NCBI GenBank assembly: GCA_030280995.1
Contig: JASXTE010000010.1
Coordinates: 27,272,823 to 27,336,822, forward strand
Direction of reading: 5' to 3'
DNA: 64,000 nt
Source: Hemileia vastatrix
Taxonomy: Eukaryota; Basidiomycota; Pucciniomycetes; Pucciniales; Zaghouaniaceae
Shown here: in pieces, positions 9,856-20,879 of the stretch
Position numbering within the stretch: position 1 is the stretch's first letter
Layout: each line of letters begins with the position of its first letter
Made by a program: the position numbers and the translations under genes
Notes under the pieces: model-generated
The model's input: the letters and a program-made list of their open reading frames with translations, nothing else
Database searches by the model: none
What the model was told of the DNA's origin: nothing

Positions 9856-12222
9856 CTAATATTTTTTCTTTTTGTACTTTTTCAACAGAGTAGGCAGATT
9901 TGAAATCTCTTTGCCAGGTATCCATGCATCAAGTTCCGATGATTTGTTCTTATATCTCAATAAATATTCAGTACCTTTTTCAGAAGTGATAATTCTATCA
10001 TTGAGAATTTTATCAATTTCTGCTGTTTCTGTGACTTCCTGAGGGCTTTTCTTAGGTCTTCCTCTTCTTTTTGGAAATAAGTCACTGTTGGAAGTATAAG
10101 GCTTAAGCAAAGAAATGGGAAAGACAGGATGTTTCCTATCATATGGAGAATACAATACAACTTCAACTGCATTATCACCAACCATTCTTTTAACAACAAA
10201 TGGTCCTACAAAAGGATCTTTTAATTTGTGGTTACCTTGTAAATTGAAATGGACAGTAGAAATCAACACTTCATCATCCTTGTTAAATGTGTATTCTTTA
10301 TGGGATTTATCCCATCTTTTCTTTTCATATTCAAATGCTTTATCAATACAACTCTGAGCATGTTTTCTGCATAGCTGTTGCATTTGCATAAAAGATTTTA
10401 AACCAGGGTGTAGTTCCAACTTAGGTAATTTATTATTGAGAATTCGAGCAGGAGTGTTTGAGACATAACCTAACCAAAGCTCAAAGGGCTTTTTCTCAGT
10501 GACAGAATGAACAGTGCTATTATATGCAAATTCAAGACCAGGCAAAAGAGCTACCCAATCATGAGTAAATCTGTCATTGTCTTTATATTCTAAACCAAAG
10601 GCACAATACCTTCTAATCATATCTTCCAGAGTTTGAATCATTATTTCAGCTAGACCATCAGTCTGAGGATGATGAGCTGTAGACAACTTTAACTCACAGC
10701 CACAAATATCCATCAAAGAGGTCCAAAACTCAGAAGTGAATTTTGCATCCCTATCAGAGATAATGGCTTTTGGAAAACCAATAATATTAAACATGTAAGA
10801 CCACCATAAGAAAGCTAATTCTTTGGTGGATACATCTTTGTGGGTTGGAATAAATTTGCACATTTTTGTGAATCTATCTACTATTACCCAACAAGAGTTA
10901 AAGCTGTCTTTACCTGCAACAGGAAGACCAGTGACAAAATCCATATTAATGATTTGCCAGGGAGCACTAGGTTCTTCAATATGTTGTAATAACCCTGCTC
11001 TCTTACCTGTTAACCTTTTAGATTTTTGGCAGGAATCACAAGATTCAACATATAATTTTGTGTCTTCAGACATATTAGCCCACCATGCAGTGTTTTTGAT
11101 TCTAATCAATGTTTTTTCAAGATCAAAATGAACAGCTAATATGTCATCATGACAAAGTTTGAGGATAGTTTCTTTCATTGAACGAGGAATTACAATTACA
11201 TTGGTAAGCTTCCTTCTATAATATATATAACCATCTTCAATAGAGAACTTTCCTTTATTTAAAGCATTTTGGTACTTTGCAGGAAGAGTTTTTATTAATG
11301 CTTGAATTGAAGCATTCTTAGGATCATTTAAGATAGTAACCAATTTATTTAAATCAGAATCTTTATCATATGAATCCAGTATTAATTGTAATAAATCCTC
11401 TTCCATATCAACTATAAATATACCATGGATATGAACAGTATCATCTTCAGGTACATAAGCAGGATTTGAGTCATTATTTGGCAGATGCAATCTGGAGAGC
11501 ATATCAAAATTAGAGTGAACATTTCCAGCTCTATGGATAATTGTCATCCTTCCTTTGTATTCTTGAACAGCAAGTTGCCACCTGAACATATGTCTGTTAG
11601 GTGTCTTTAGGTTTAAGAGGGACTTCACAGCACTACAGTCAGTTACCAACTCAAATTTTTGGTCATCCAAATAGTAATGAAGTTTCTCAAGAGCCCAACC
11701 AACTGCTAGGCACTCCAATTGAGTGGAACCATATTTCAATTCACTTTTTCTTAAGGTTCTTGAAATATAACAAATTACAACCTCTGAGGATTTATCATTA
11801 ATAATTTGCTTTTGGTGAAGGGCAGCACACAGACCAATAAAGCTAGCATCTGTATAAAGGACAAATGGCTTGTTAAAATCTGGAAGAGCCAATATAGGGG
11901 CTGTCATTAAGCAACTTTTTAATGTATCAAAAGCTTTTTGACAGTCATTATTCCAGAGAAAAGCAACATCTTTTCTGGTCAGTTTTGTAAGAGGCAAGGC
12001 TATGACCTGATAATTTTTAATATATTGTCTATAATAGTCACACATACCCAAAAAACTTTGGATTTCTCTTACAGAAGTTGGTGCTTTCACATTTTGAATG
12101 GCAGCAACTTTGTTATGGTCTACACAAATTTGTAAGCCTGACACAACATGGCCAAGGACTTTCAAAGATTGAAAACCAAATTTACACTTTTTTAAAGATA
12201 AGGTCATATTGATTTCATCCAT
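9856..12222 (-). CDS. Element D pol: RT thumb, RNase H, integrase, chromodomain
   Basis: Open for 788 codons. Residues 1-60 are the end of RT (KKCKFGFQSLKVLGHVVSG). RNase H follows (VLYTDASFIGLCAAL, TQLECLAVGWALEKL, ELVTDCSAVKSLL, HRAGNVHSNFDMLSR), then the integrase zinc region (HDDILAVHFD with a CDSC pair) and the core with D, D and E in INMDFVTG, ISDRDAKFTSEF and DGLAEIMIQTLEDM. The last 60 residues resemble a chromodomain (EIDKILNDRI, YLLRYKNKSSELDAWIP, EISNLPTLLKKY), which in other chromoviruses guides integration to marked chromatin. The apparent ATG start is only the first Met after the TAA at 12226-12228. C has CAA there, so this is one half of a broken polyprotein. Confidence 0.92.
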   Translation of the reverse strand: MDEINMTLSLKKCKFGFQSLKVLGHVVSGLQICVDHNKVAAIQNVKAPTSVREIQSFLGMCDYYRQYIKNYQVIALPLTKLTRKDVAFLWNNDCQKAFDTLKSCLMTAPILALPDFNKPFVLYTDASFIGLCAALHQKQIINDKSSEVVICYISRTLRKSELKYGSTQLECLAVGWALEKLHYYLDDQKFELVTDCSAVKSLLNLKTPNRHMFRWQLAVQEYKGRMTIIHRAGNVHSNFDMLSRLHLPNNDSNPAYVPEDDTVHIHGIFIVDMEEDLLQLILDSYDKDSDLNKLVTILNDPKNASIQALIKTLPAKYQNALNKGKFSIEDGYIYYRRKLTNVIVIPRSMKETILKLCHDDILAVHFDLEKTLIRIKNTAWWANMSEDTKLYVESCDSCQKSKRLTGKRAGLLQHIEEPSAPWQIINMDFVTGLPVAGKDSFNSCWVIVDRFTKMCKFIPTHKDVSTKELAFLWWSYMFNIIGFPKAIISDRDAKFTSEFWTSLMDICGCELKLSTAHHPQTDGLAEIMIQTLEDMIRRYCAFGLEYKDNDRFTHDWVALLPGLEFAYNSTVHSVTEKKPFELWLGYVSNTPARILNNKLPKLELHPGLKSFMQMQQLCRKHAQSCIDKAFEYEKKRWDKSHKEYTFNKDDEVLISTVHFNLQGNHKLKDPFVGPFVVKRMVGDNAVEVVLYSPYDRKHPVFPISLLKPYTSNSDLFPKRRGRPKKSPQEVTETAEIDKILNDRIITSEKGTEYLLRYKNKSSELDAWIPGKEISNLPTLLKKYKKKKY

Positions 12223-12225
12223 TTT

Positions 12226-14175
12226 TTAGAAAACTCTATTCAAGTGAATCATATGTTCATCAAAAGTTTTAGAAAAAACAATAATATCATCAATATAAAC
12301 CATGAGCCAACCTTCAATAATTTCTTGATGGAAAGTATTATCCATAACTTTCTGGAAAACTGAAGGAGCATTTTTAGGGCCAAATGGCATCCTAACATAC
12401 TTATATATTCCCATATGAGTAGCAATAAGCAAAAAATTTTGAGAATTTTTCTCAACTGGAACTTGATGATAACCTTTATTACCATCCAGAGAACTAATAA
12501 ATTTTGCACCTTGCAAGGTAGCATGTATTGAATTAATTCTGAGTAAAGGATAAATATCATCAACAGTATAAGTATTTAAAGCTCTGTAATCTCCACATAA
12601 TCTAGCTTTATCTTTTTCATAAGAAATCAAGACTGGGGAGATGACACAATATTTGGGGGTGACATCCACTTTCTCAATGATTTTCATTTTCAATAATGTT
12701 TCAATATTATCTTCAATATCTTTTCTTTTTGATGGAGAAGCAGAATATGGTTTTTTCTTAAGGGTAGGAGGAATATCACTCAAATTACAGGATAAGGTAA
12801 TTTTCATCTCTTCCTGAACAATTCCCAAGACATGAGAACCATGAGCAAAAGCCATAGGGAAAGAGGTAATAGAGGCAACAATAGAATCCTTTTGTTCACT
12901 AGTCAACAGATCACCAAAAGAAGCGGTATTTATTTCATGTAATAAATCATCCATTTCAGTTGTTGTTCTACCTTTACACTGGATCAGTGAGTTACAAGAT
13001 TTCAATAAATGCCCAGAAGTTCTAGGAGAGGAAATTTTGAATTTCCTTTTCCCATTCATTCCTAAGGTAAAGCAATTATTTGCTGGGTCCAGTTTCACAC
13101 CAAACATGGTTAAAATATCATTTCCCATAATAAACCAATTGCTCAAATTATCATTTTTCATGAAAACAAACTCACCAATAGCTCTGACAAAACCATTATT
13201 ATATTTGAAGAAAACAGAGGTTTTGTATTTGCCAATAGGAAATAAGGTAGAACCATACCCTCTCCATTTTTCAGAAATTATAGGTAATAATTTACTCAAA
13301 TATTCCTTATCCACTGAAGCCAAAGCTTTTTCAGATACTACACTTCCTCCAGCACCAGAATCAAGAACTACATCAACATTTTTACCATTAATGATAACAG
13401 GTGCCTTTAAAGGGGATATAGGAATAGAATTGTTGGTAATATCTTTAATTATCTCAGCATTTTCTACTGAAGATAAATTCAATACACAATCTTCAGATAT
13501 ATTATTTAAATAATGGACATCATGTTCCAACATTAAAACATCTTTAACAGATTCATTGTCATAGGAGATATTACTTTCACAGTCACTGGAAGAATTATTG
13601 ACATCAAGTTCAACTTCATCAGTGTCTTCATTTTGTTCAACAAGATGAATTTTCTTGTCACAAACATGACCCTTCTGCCATGGTTTGTTACACTTATAAT
13701 TAGTATTTGTTGCATATTTTTTAGGTGCAACTGGGGCAGAGGGTTTACTAGATTTCTCTGGGAGCTTTGTAGAAGTTTTATTCTGATCATTATAAGATTT
13801 ACCATGGTAATTCTTTGGTTCATATCTATGGTTGAGCAGTACTTCATTACAGATATTAATGAAAGAAGAATTTTCCCTTACATGCTCAGTTCTAGCCACA
13901 ATCAAATCCCTAAGAGAATTTGGTAATTTATACAAGATTTTATCTCTCCAAATATCATAATCCATCTTTGGATCAATTGCTCTAAGGATTTTTGTTATTT
14001 TCATCAGAAAAACAATGGGCTTTTCAACAGAGGAGGATACATATTTAGTATTTTCATACAGTCTCTGTTGAGCTAACCTGAATTTTGAACCACCAAACTG
14101 ATTCTCAATCAAGCATTTCCAATCATTCCATGTATAATGACTCTTATCTAAAAGAACAGATTCATACCACATCAA
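12226..14175 (-). CDS. Element D gag C-terminal part, protease and RT N-terminal half
   Basis: 649 codons. Residues 1-150 are capsid-like Gag. Around 158-172 is a degenerate chromovirus zinc knuckle, NYKCNKPWQKGHVC, whose first Cys is Asn. A retropepsin-like protease has its DSGA motif at about 272. RT motifs follow: LCGDYRALN, FISSLDGNKGYHQVP, MPFGPKNAPSVFQKVMD and VYIDDIIVFSK with the catalytic Asp pair. The ORF stops at TAA inside RT. Its start is artificial: the Gag frame continues upstream across a TAA near 14192, where C reads SLFAN. Confidence 0.9.
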   Translation of the reverse strand: MMWYESVLLDKSHYTWNDWKCLIENQFGGSKFRLAQQRLYENTKYVSSSVEKPIVFLMKITKILRAIDPKMDYDIWRDKILYKLPNSLRDLIVARTEHVRENSSFINICNEVLLNHRYEPKNYHGKSYNDQNKTSTKLPEKSSKPSAPVAPKKYATNTNYKCNKPWQKGHVCDKKIHLVEQNEDTDEVELDVNNSSSDCESNISYDNESVKDVLMLEHDVHYLNNISEDCVLNLSSVENAEIIKDITNNSIPISPLKAPVIINGKNVDVVLDSGAGGSVVSEKALASVDKEYLSKLLPIISEKWRGYGSTLFPIGKYKTSVFFKYNNGFVRAIGEFVFMKNDNLSNWFIMGNDILTMFGVKLDPANNCFTLGMNGKRKFKISSPRTSGHLLKSCNSLIQCKGRTTTEMDDLLHEINTASFGDLLTSEQKDSIVASITSFPMAFAHGSHVLGIVQEEMKITLSCNLSDIPPTLKKKPYSASPSKRKDIEDNIETLLKMKIIEKVDVTPKYCVISPVLISYEKDKARLCGDYRALNTYTVDDIYPLLRINSIHATLQGAKFISSLDGNKGYHQVPVEKNSQNFLLIATHMGIYKYVRMPFGPKNAPSVFQKVMDNTFHQEIIEGWLMVYIDDIIVFSKTFDEHMIHLNRVF

Positions 14176-14190
14176 GGCTACATTGGAAAA

Positions 14191-14610
14191 TTAAGAAATT
14201 AGCTTAGAAACAATTTCCTCATCCGGTAGTTTATAAGATCTCTTTAAATTATCAATTCTTTGGATAAAGTGTTGCCAATCAGATGAAGAATCACCATCAA
14301 AGGTAGGATATTGGTCTAACTTAGGCCAATTTTTCTGACTACTGGGATGGTCCACTTTTTGGTTTGAATTATTCATTATTAATAATTTCTGAAGTTTAGC
14401 CAGGTGTTCAGAAATTTCATTATTTACAGAAACAGCTGGTGCATGACCATCACAAGATTTTTTGCTAGTAGCAAAAGATTTTACAGACTCATTGTCAGTT
14501 TGTTTAATGGTTGAAATATGAGGAAGAAAGGATGAACTTTGCTCAGGTTTTTTCCCTTTATTTTTAAGCAGCTTATTGACAGCAATCTAATTTAATTCAT
14601 TATTGATGGT
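14191..14610 (-). pseudogene. Element D gag N-terminal segment
   Basis: Encodes a Gag segment (LDQYPTFDGDSSSDWQHFIQ, then SYKLPDEEIVSKLIS) ending at a TAA that replaces a Leu codon of C. It is joined in frame to the Gag of the downstream ORF. Upstream sequence in the same frame is lysine- and serine-rich and reaches toward the end of the coiled-coil ORF. Confidence 0.75.
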
Positions 14611-16023
14611 TTAGGTTGAGAACTTTTCCTGCAGGTCAGACACATAGTTTCTTATTCTTGGAATTTCAGACATCTGGTCATTTACTTTTTCATGAGATAG
14701 AACATTTCTGTCCTCAGAAACTGAGTGTTTGGTACTTAGTGCATGGAAATCATTTTTTAGCTTTTTAAACTCATTTTGCAGAGATTTTATTTCATTTTTG
14801 AATGAATAATTTTCTTCAATAAGGGGTTTAAATTCACTCAAGGTCTTATGTGGACTGATATTTCTATCTGAGATAGCTCTATGGTCACTTCTTATTTGCT
14901 TTTGTTGACTAAGAACAATATTCAAGGTTTCTTTGATTTTTAAATAAGCTGTATCTTGTACAGAAGAACTCACTTTAAATTGCAAGTGTAAATTATTTAA
15001 TCTATCATTTTCATGGATTAACACATCTCTCACATGTTTGTCTTTCACAACATTAAAATCAAGGGTATCTTTCAATATTTCCTCAGAAGTTTTTTCAAAT
15101 AAGGTATAGATTTCAGGGGGAACAGAATCATTTTTAATTGCAAGAGAAGGATTAATTAAAGAAGTAGAAGTTAAATGTAAAGGTTCATCAAATGACAATT
15201 TGCTAATTACATAAATAGGGCTACTAGTTACAGGAAGCTGTCTTTTAACAGGTTTAACTGTTCTTTCACCATGTTCAATAATATTACCTGCAGAAGAAGA
15301 TTTATTAAAAAACATACCCAAGTGACTATCAACCAAATTACTTACCATGGCAGAGGAGGAAACTTCCCCTGAGACTGGGTTTGGGATTGTGCTTGGGCCT
15401 TCTTTCTCCTGCCTTGTTGGTAGGGATGAGGAGGTGGATGGAAATTGGGTGTTCTGGATGGGCCAGGCTGATGATGAGGAGTGTGTTGCACATTCTGTTG
15501 GTAGTGACTCATTAGATAATCCCATTTCCATTGCTCTACTTCCATAGTATTTGGATTTTGGATGGTTGAGCTGGGTGGCTGTGAAGGTTGAGCCTGAAAC
15601 TGAGGCTGATTGGGAGGCAACTGAGGAGGGGCCTGGGCCTGAATCTGGTTCCTGAGTTCTTGAACCTGATCCCACAAGGTGTCTACTTTTGCTTTGTACG
15701 TCATATTTTCTGTCTTCAACTCTTTTATATGACTGGACAGTTTGCTGATTTGTTGTGGCAGAGGAAGCTTTTTTATTTTGAATCCTTTTGGAAGACCTTC
15801 TTGAGGTACTAGAGGCTTTACTTCCTTCTGTGGTGCTGGGGGAAGGGGGTTTGGTTTGTTTACATTTCCTGTCATTTCCACATCCTGCAGCATGTGAATT
15901 CTTTGTGTTAGCATAAGATTTTTTATGTCCAACTTTAGAAGAACTTACAGTGTCAGCATCATAGTCAATTTCAATTTCATCCACTTGCATGTTATCCATT
16001 TTTTCAGCCAAATTGTTGGACAT
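14611..16023 (-). CDS. Element D coiled-coil ORF, 470 codons
   Basis: Starts MSNNLAEKMDNMQVDEIEI, matching MSSSLANSMDNLHVNEIEV of element C, so the start at 16023 is well supported. The C-terminal half (about residues 270-470) is helical and charged with coiled-coil character (SFKNEIKSLQNEFKKLKNDF). The middle (about 55-225) is Ser/Thr-rich, and over the same stretch a second frame is open (15342-15932) that matches C better. A frameshift near 15850-15890 therefore separates the true N-terminus from its expected continuation. It occupies the place of a Gag-associated protein; function not recognised. Confidence 0.7.
   Translation of the reverse strand: MSNNLAEKMDNMQVDEIEIDYDADTVSSSKVGHKKSYANTKNSHAAGCGNDRKCKQTKPPSPSTTEGSKASSTSRRSSKRIQNKKASSATTNQQTVQSYKRVEDRKYDVQSKSRHLVGSGSRTQEPDSGPGPSSVASQSASVSGSTFTATQLNHPKSKYYGSRAMEMGLSNESLPTECATHSSSSAWPIQNTQFPSTSSSLPTRQEKEGPSTIPNPVSGEVSSSAMVSNLVDSHLGMFFNKSSSAGNIIEHGERTVKPVKRQLPVTSSPIYVISKLSFDEPLHLTSTSLINPSLAIKNDSVPPEIYTLFEKTSEEILKDTLDFNVVKDKHVRDVLIHENDRLNNLHLQFKVSSSVQDTAYLKIKETLNIVLSQQKQIRSDHRAISDRNISPHKTLSEFKPLIEENYSFKNEIKSLQNEFKKLKNDFHALSTKHSVSEDRNVLSHEKVNDQMSEIPRIRNYVSDLQEKFST
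15342..15932 (-). CDS. Element D ORF1 C-terminal part in the +1 frame
   Basis: This frame encodes KIKKLPLPQQISKLSSHIKE, a short coiled coil (TLWDQVQELRNQIQAQ), a Pro/Gln-rich region and a basic tail (GRRKKAQ) ending in PLPW. It aligns through its length with the 214-aa ORF of C, which is joined to the MSSSLAN start. It is therefore real coding sequence displaced by a one-base shift in D, or entered by recoding. Confidence 0.7.
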   Translation of the reverse strand: MDIKNLMLTQRIHMLQDVEMTGNVNKPNPLPPAPQKEVKPLVPQEGLPKGFKIKKLPLPQQISKLSSHIKELKTENMTYKAKVDTLWDQVQELRNQIQAQAPPQLPPNQPQFQAQPSQPPSSTIQNPNTMEVEQWKWDYLMSHYQQNVQHTPHHQPGPSRTPNFHPPPHPYQQGRRKKAQAQSQTQSQGKFPPLPW

Positions 16024-16710
16024 AATAGTGGGAGGATTTTAATTTACTTCTTATTTTTTTAAAAAAAATAATAAAAGTTAGTTAATAATTGCTCCAAATA
16101 ATAAAAAAAAACTTTATTAATTAAATTATAGAAAAAAAAATTTCAATATAAAGTAATAATTAAAAAAATTAATTTTTAAAAAATGGATTGCAAGGTTAAA
16201 TTGGGAATAAACAATCAAGTTAATTCAACCAATTAATTACCAATATTAAATATGGCAATATATTTGGGACTAAGCACAAAGTACTTTTAAGTCAACCAAA
16301 ATTAACAATAATTAATAATAATAAAAATTAAATTAATAATTCAATTTGTATTAATAAAAAATGTCAATTCTTCTTAGACTAAGAGGATTTAACACTCTAT
16401 AATGGTCAACTAGGAAAAATTTTTTTTAGTAATTGAACACTTACACTCAGTGAATCAGCAATTAAGCCACAATCACTGTTATTGCAGTAAAAATATAGTA
16501 ATATGAGTGAGAGGTGCAAAGGGGAACTTACTATAGTGATTGAAAAATCACTTCAAAATAATATAAGAATTAATATAATATAAACCTAAGAAATTGAACC
16601 CAAGTTTGAAACACAGTCGCGGCAAAAGTTTTGTTTTTTGCTAGGTGGTCCGTGCGTTTGTCGTTCGTCCCCAGGCTTGATCGTCGTCGTTGTTTGGAAA
16701 GGCCCTCAGT
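16024..16710 (-). other. Element D leader
   Basis: AT-rich untranslated leader between ORF1 and the 5' LTR, similar to 36060-36749 of C. Shared blocks include ACACTTACACTCAGTGAATC and GTGAGAGGTGCAAAGG. The LTR-adjacent bases (GGCCCTCAGT) do not end in CCA, so no ordinary tRNA primer site was identified. Confidence 0.7.
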
Positions 16711-17840
16711 TGTCGGTCAGTTGTCTAGAAGAGGGAAATAAAAGGGGCAAAAAAGAAGAGAAACAAATAGGAAAAGGTACTAAAGGTAAATAGAAAGATA
16801 AAAGTAATAATAGAAACAATTTCTTTAAAATGAAGCAACGACGAGTGAGTTGGGAGATGAACAAGTTGAGGTTTTATTTAATATTAATATTATTTAAGTA
16901 AGAGTTCTGCGCGGAAAACACTATAATTCCTATCAGACTTAAGGCAACCTTTAATTTGTTATTGAGAATTTTTAATTAGATTGTAGTACTAAATAAAAAT
17001 AATAATAAACGTGATAAAGTTATCTTTTAAATTGTTGAGTGTATAGTAAGTGATGGGGCTACAGGGGATTATCCAAGGCCCTTTTATAGGCAATGGGTCC
17101 TCTGAAGCGCTACTATATTTTTAAATACAAGAAACATAATAGAATAAAACAAGAATTTAAAAAGAATAAGTGAAACATAACAATGTAGAGAAAAATATGA
17201 AACAAATAATTAAAAACCCCAATTAAGAATCCAAATTTCCCGCCATTAATTCCCAAATCAGTAAGTAAAAATAGTGAATAACTAAACAAGCCTGGAACAT
17301 AGGAACTATGAGAAAAATCATTCAAAACAGATGGTACAGTCTGATTTAAGGATTTTTAAGTGAAACAAAAAATATTCTGACGCAACAAATATGTAATTTA
17401 TTTCAATTCAGTATTAATTAGTTTTTTCCTGACACAATTATAGGTCAAAAGAAGCGTCATTATTTATTGTTTAATATTATAAGAAATGATATTTAATATA
17501 TAAATATAATTAATTAATTTAATTATATTATAAGTAAATTTTACACTTATAATTATAATATATGTTTTTAATTAATTAAATATAAATTTATAATTATTAA
17601 ATACATAAAAAATGCGCCATTATTTGTAGAATATATTATATTATGTTAAATTTAAATGTATATAAAAAATTTATATAACCAATAAAATTAATATAACACT
17701 TGTATGTAATAAAATACTTATATAATTTTATTATGCAATAAAATATTAATTTATATACATTAAATACAATTCTTACCCCCTCTTTCAGGTCTTATAAGTT
17801 ACATATCATTTACTGGACTCCTGGAATAGCCTGGCTGACA
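16711..17840 (-). repeat. Element D 5' LTR
   Basis: From TGTCGGTCAG to GGCTGACA on the plus strand, 1130 bp, followed by the TATAT duplication. Confidence 0.93.
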
Positions 17841-17984
17841 TATATATTCAATAAAATAATTATTTCGTTTCATTATGCAATATAAGATTAATTTATATAC
17901 ATAATAAGCAAATTTTTACACCCTCTTTTAGTTACAGTAAATTAACATAAAATTTACTGGGCTCCTGGTATATCCTGGCTGAGA
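17841..17984 (-). repeat. Element C 3' LTR, proximal part
   Basis: Continues the LTR interrupted at 8692 and ends near TATCCTGGCTGAGA. It is followed by a CTCCCTCAC tract, the polypurine tract on the minus strand. Confidence 0.88.
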
Positions 17985-18004
17985 CTCCCTCACTTTAAAA
18001 AAAC

Positions 18005-20843
18005 AAAAAAAAATGCGAAGATTTTTTCTTTTGTACTTCTTTAAAAGAGTAGAAAGATTTGAAATTTCCTTGCCAGGTATCCATGCATCATTTTCAGATG
18101 ATTTGCTCTTATATTTAATAAATATTCAGTACCTCTTTCAGAAGTGATAATTCTATCATTGAGAAATTTATCAATTTCTGCAGTTTCTGTTACTTCCTGA
18201 GGGTTTTTCTTAGGTCTTCCCCTTCTTTTGGGAAATAAGTTACTGTTGGAAGTATAAGGTTTAAGCAAAGAAATGGGAACAACAGGATGTTTCCTATCAT
18301 ATGGAGAAAACAATACAAATTCTACTGAATTATCACCAACTATTCTTCTAACAACAAATGGTCCTACAAAAGGATATTTTAATTTGTTGCTACCTTGTAG
18401 ATTGAAACGGACAGTAGAAATCAACACTTCATCACCCTTTTTAAATGTGTATCTTTTATGGGATTTATCCCATCTCTTCTTTTCATATTCAAAAGCTTTA
18501 TCAATACAGCTTTGAGCATGTTTTCTACATAGCTGTTGCATTTTCATAAAAGATTTTACACCAGGGTGCAGTTCCATTTTAGGTAATTTATTATTGGGAA
18601 TTTGAGCAGGAGTGTTTGGGACATAACCTAACCAAAGCTCAAAAGGATTTTTCTCATTGACAGAATGAACAGTGATATCATATGCAAATTCAAGACCAGG
18701 TAATAGAGTGACCCAGTCATGAGTAAATCTGTCATTGTCTTTATATTCTTATCCAAAGGAACAATACCTTTCTATCATATCTTTTAGAGTTTGAATCATT
18801 CTTTCAGCTAGACCATCAGTCTGAGGATGATGAGCTGTAGACAACTTTAACTCACAGCCACAAATATCCATCTAAGAGGTCCAAAACTCAGAAATAAATT
18901 TTGGATCTCTATCAGAGATAATGGCTTTTGGAAATCCAATAATATTAAAAATGTAAGTCCACCATAAGAAAGCTAATTCCTTTGTGGATACATCTTTGTG
19001 GGTGGGAATAGACTTGCACATTTTTGTGAATCTATCCACTATTATCCAACATGAGTTATAACTGTTTTTACCTGCTACAGGAAGACCATTGACTTAATCC
19101 ATGTTAATTATTTGCCAGGGAGCATCAGGTGCTTCAATTTGCTGTAATAAACCTGCTCTCTTACCAGTCATTCTTTTGGATTTCTGGCATGAATCACAAG
19201 ATTCAACATATAATTTTGCATTTTCAGACATATTAGCACACCAAGCAGTGTTTTTGAGTCTAATCAGTGTCTTCTCAAGATCAAAATGACCAGCTATTAT
19301 GTCATTGTGACAAAGTTTGAGGATAGTTTATTTCATAGAAGGAGGAATTACAATTACCTTAGTAAGCTTTCTTCTATAATATATATAACCATCTTCAATA
19401 GAAAGTTTTCCCTTAATCAAAGCATTTTGATACTTTTCAGGAAGAGTTTTAATCAATGCTTGAATTAAAGAATTCTTAGGATGATTTAAGATAGTAACTA
19501 ATTTATTTAAATCAGAATCTTTATCATATGAATCCAGAATTAATTGTAATAATTTATCTTCTATATCAACTATAAATATACCATGGATATGAATAGTATC
19601 ATCTTCAGGTACATAAGCAGGATTGGAGTCATTATTTTGCAGAGGAAATCTGGACAGCATATCAACATTGCAATGAATATTTCCTGCCCTATGAATAATT
19701 GTCATTCTACCTCTGTACTATTGAACAGCAAGCTTCCACATAAACATGTGTCTATTTGGTGTTTTTAGGTTTTTAAGGGACTTCACAGCACTATAGTCAG
19801 TTACCAATTCAAACTTTTGGTTATCCAGGTAGTAATGAAGCTTCTCAAAAGCCCAAACAGCTGCTAAGCACTCTAATTTGGTGGCAACATATTTCAATTC
19901 ACCATTTCTCAAGGTTCTTGAAATATAACAAATTACAACCTCTGAGGATTTATCATTAATAATTTGTTTCTGGTGAAGGGCAGTGCCCAGACCAACAAAG
20001 CTAGCATCTGTTTACAAGACAAAAGGTTTCTTGAAATCAGGAAGAGCTAAGATAGGGGTTGTCATTAAACAACATTTCAATGTATCAAAAGCTTTTTAGC
20101 AGTCAATATTCCAGATGAATGCAACATCTTTCCTTGTTAGTTTGGTAAGAGGCAAGGCTATGATCTGATGATTCTTAATATATTGTTTTTAATAGCCACA
20201 CATACCCAAAAAACTTCGTATTTCTCTTACAGAATTGTGCCTTTACATTTTGAATTGCAGAAACTTTGTTGTGGTCGACACAAATTTTTAGGCCTTACAC
20301 AAAATGGCCAAGGACTTTTAAAGATTGAAAGCCAAATTTACACTTTTTTAAGGACAAGGTGATATTTATTTCATCCATTCTTTGAAAAACTCTATTTGAA
20401 TGAATCATATGTTCATGAAAGGTTTTAGAAAAAACTATGATATCATCAATATACACCATAAGTCATCCTTCAATTATTTCCTGATGGAAAGTGTTATCCA
20501 TGACTTTTTGGAAAAATAAAGGTGAATTTTTAGGGCTAAATGGCATTCTAACATACTTATATATTCTCAAATGAGTAGCAATAAGTAAAAAATTCTGGGA
20601 ATCTTTCACAACTGGAACTTGATCATACCCTTCATTACTTTCCAGACAACTAATAAATTTTGCACCTTGCAAGGTAGCATGTATTGCATTAATTTTGGGT
20701 AAAGGATAAATATCATCAACAGTATAAGTGTTTAATTCTCTGTAATCACCACATAATCTAGCCTTATCCTTTTCTGAAGAAATCAAGACTGGGGAGATGA
20801 CACAATATTTAGGGGTGACACCCACTTTCTCAATGATATTCAT
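18005..20843 (-). pseudogene. Element C pol (RT, RNase H, integrase, chromodomain), decayed
   Basis: Homologous to D throughout. Recognisable pieces: integrase C-terminus and start of the chromodomain (18041-18577), integrase core with several stops (18578-19330), zinc region and linker (19328-19705), RNase H (19718-19912) and RT (20463-20843, with ISPVLISSEKDKARLCGDYR and ISCLESNEGYDQVP). A one-base deletion near 18116 shifts the chromodomain out of frame. In RT the first catalytic Asp is lost: SCLESN where D has SSLDGN. Confidence 0.88.
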
Positions 20844-20879
20844 TTTTAATAATGTGGAAATATTATCTTCAATATCCTT

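Larger units (their letters stand above)
8693..17840 (-). mobile_element. Chromovirus D, nearly complete, inserted in C's 3' LTR
   Basis: Flanked by the 5-bp duplication TATAT (8688-8692 and 17841-17845), with LTRs of 1130 bp at both ends. Coding order on the minus strand: coiled-coil ORFs, gag, aspartic protease, RT, RNase H, integrase and chromodomain. I counted about a dozen differences between the LTRs by eye, so it is young. Two nonsense changes relative to C (TTA to TAA near 14192 and CAA to TAA at 12226-12228) interrupt an otherwise open polyprotein. Confidence 0.93.
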
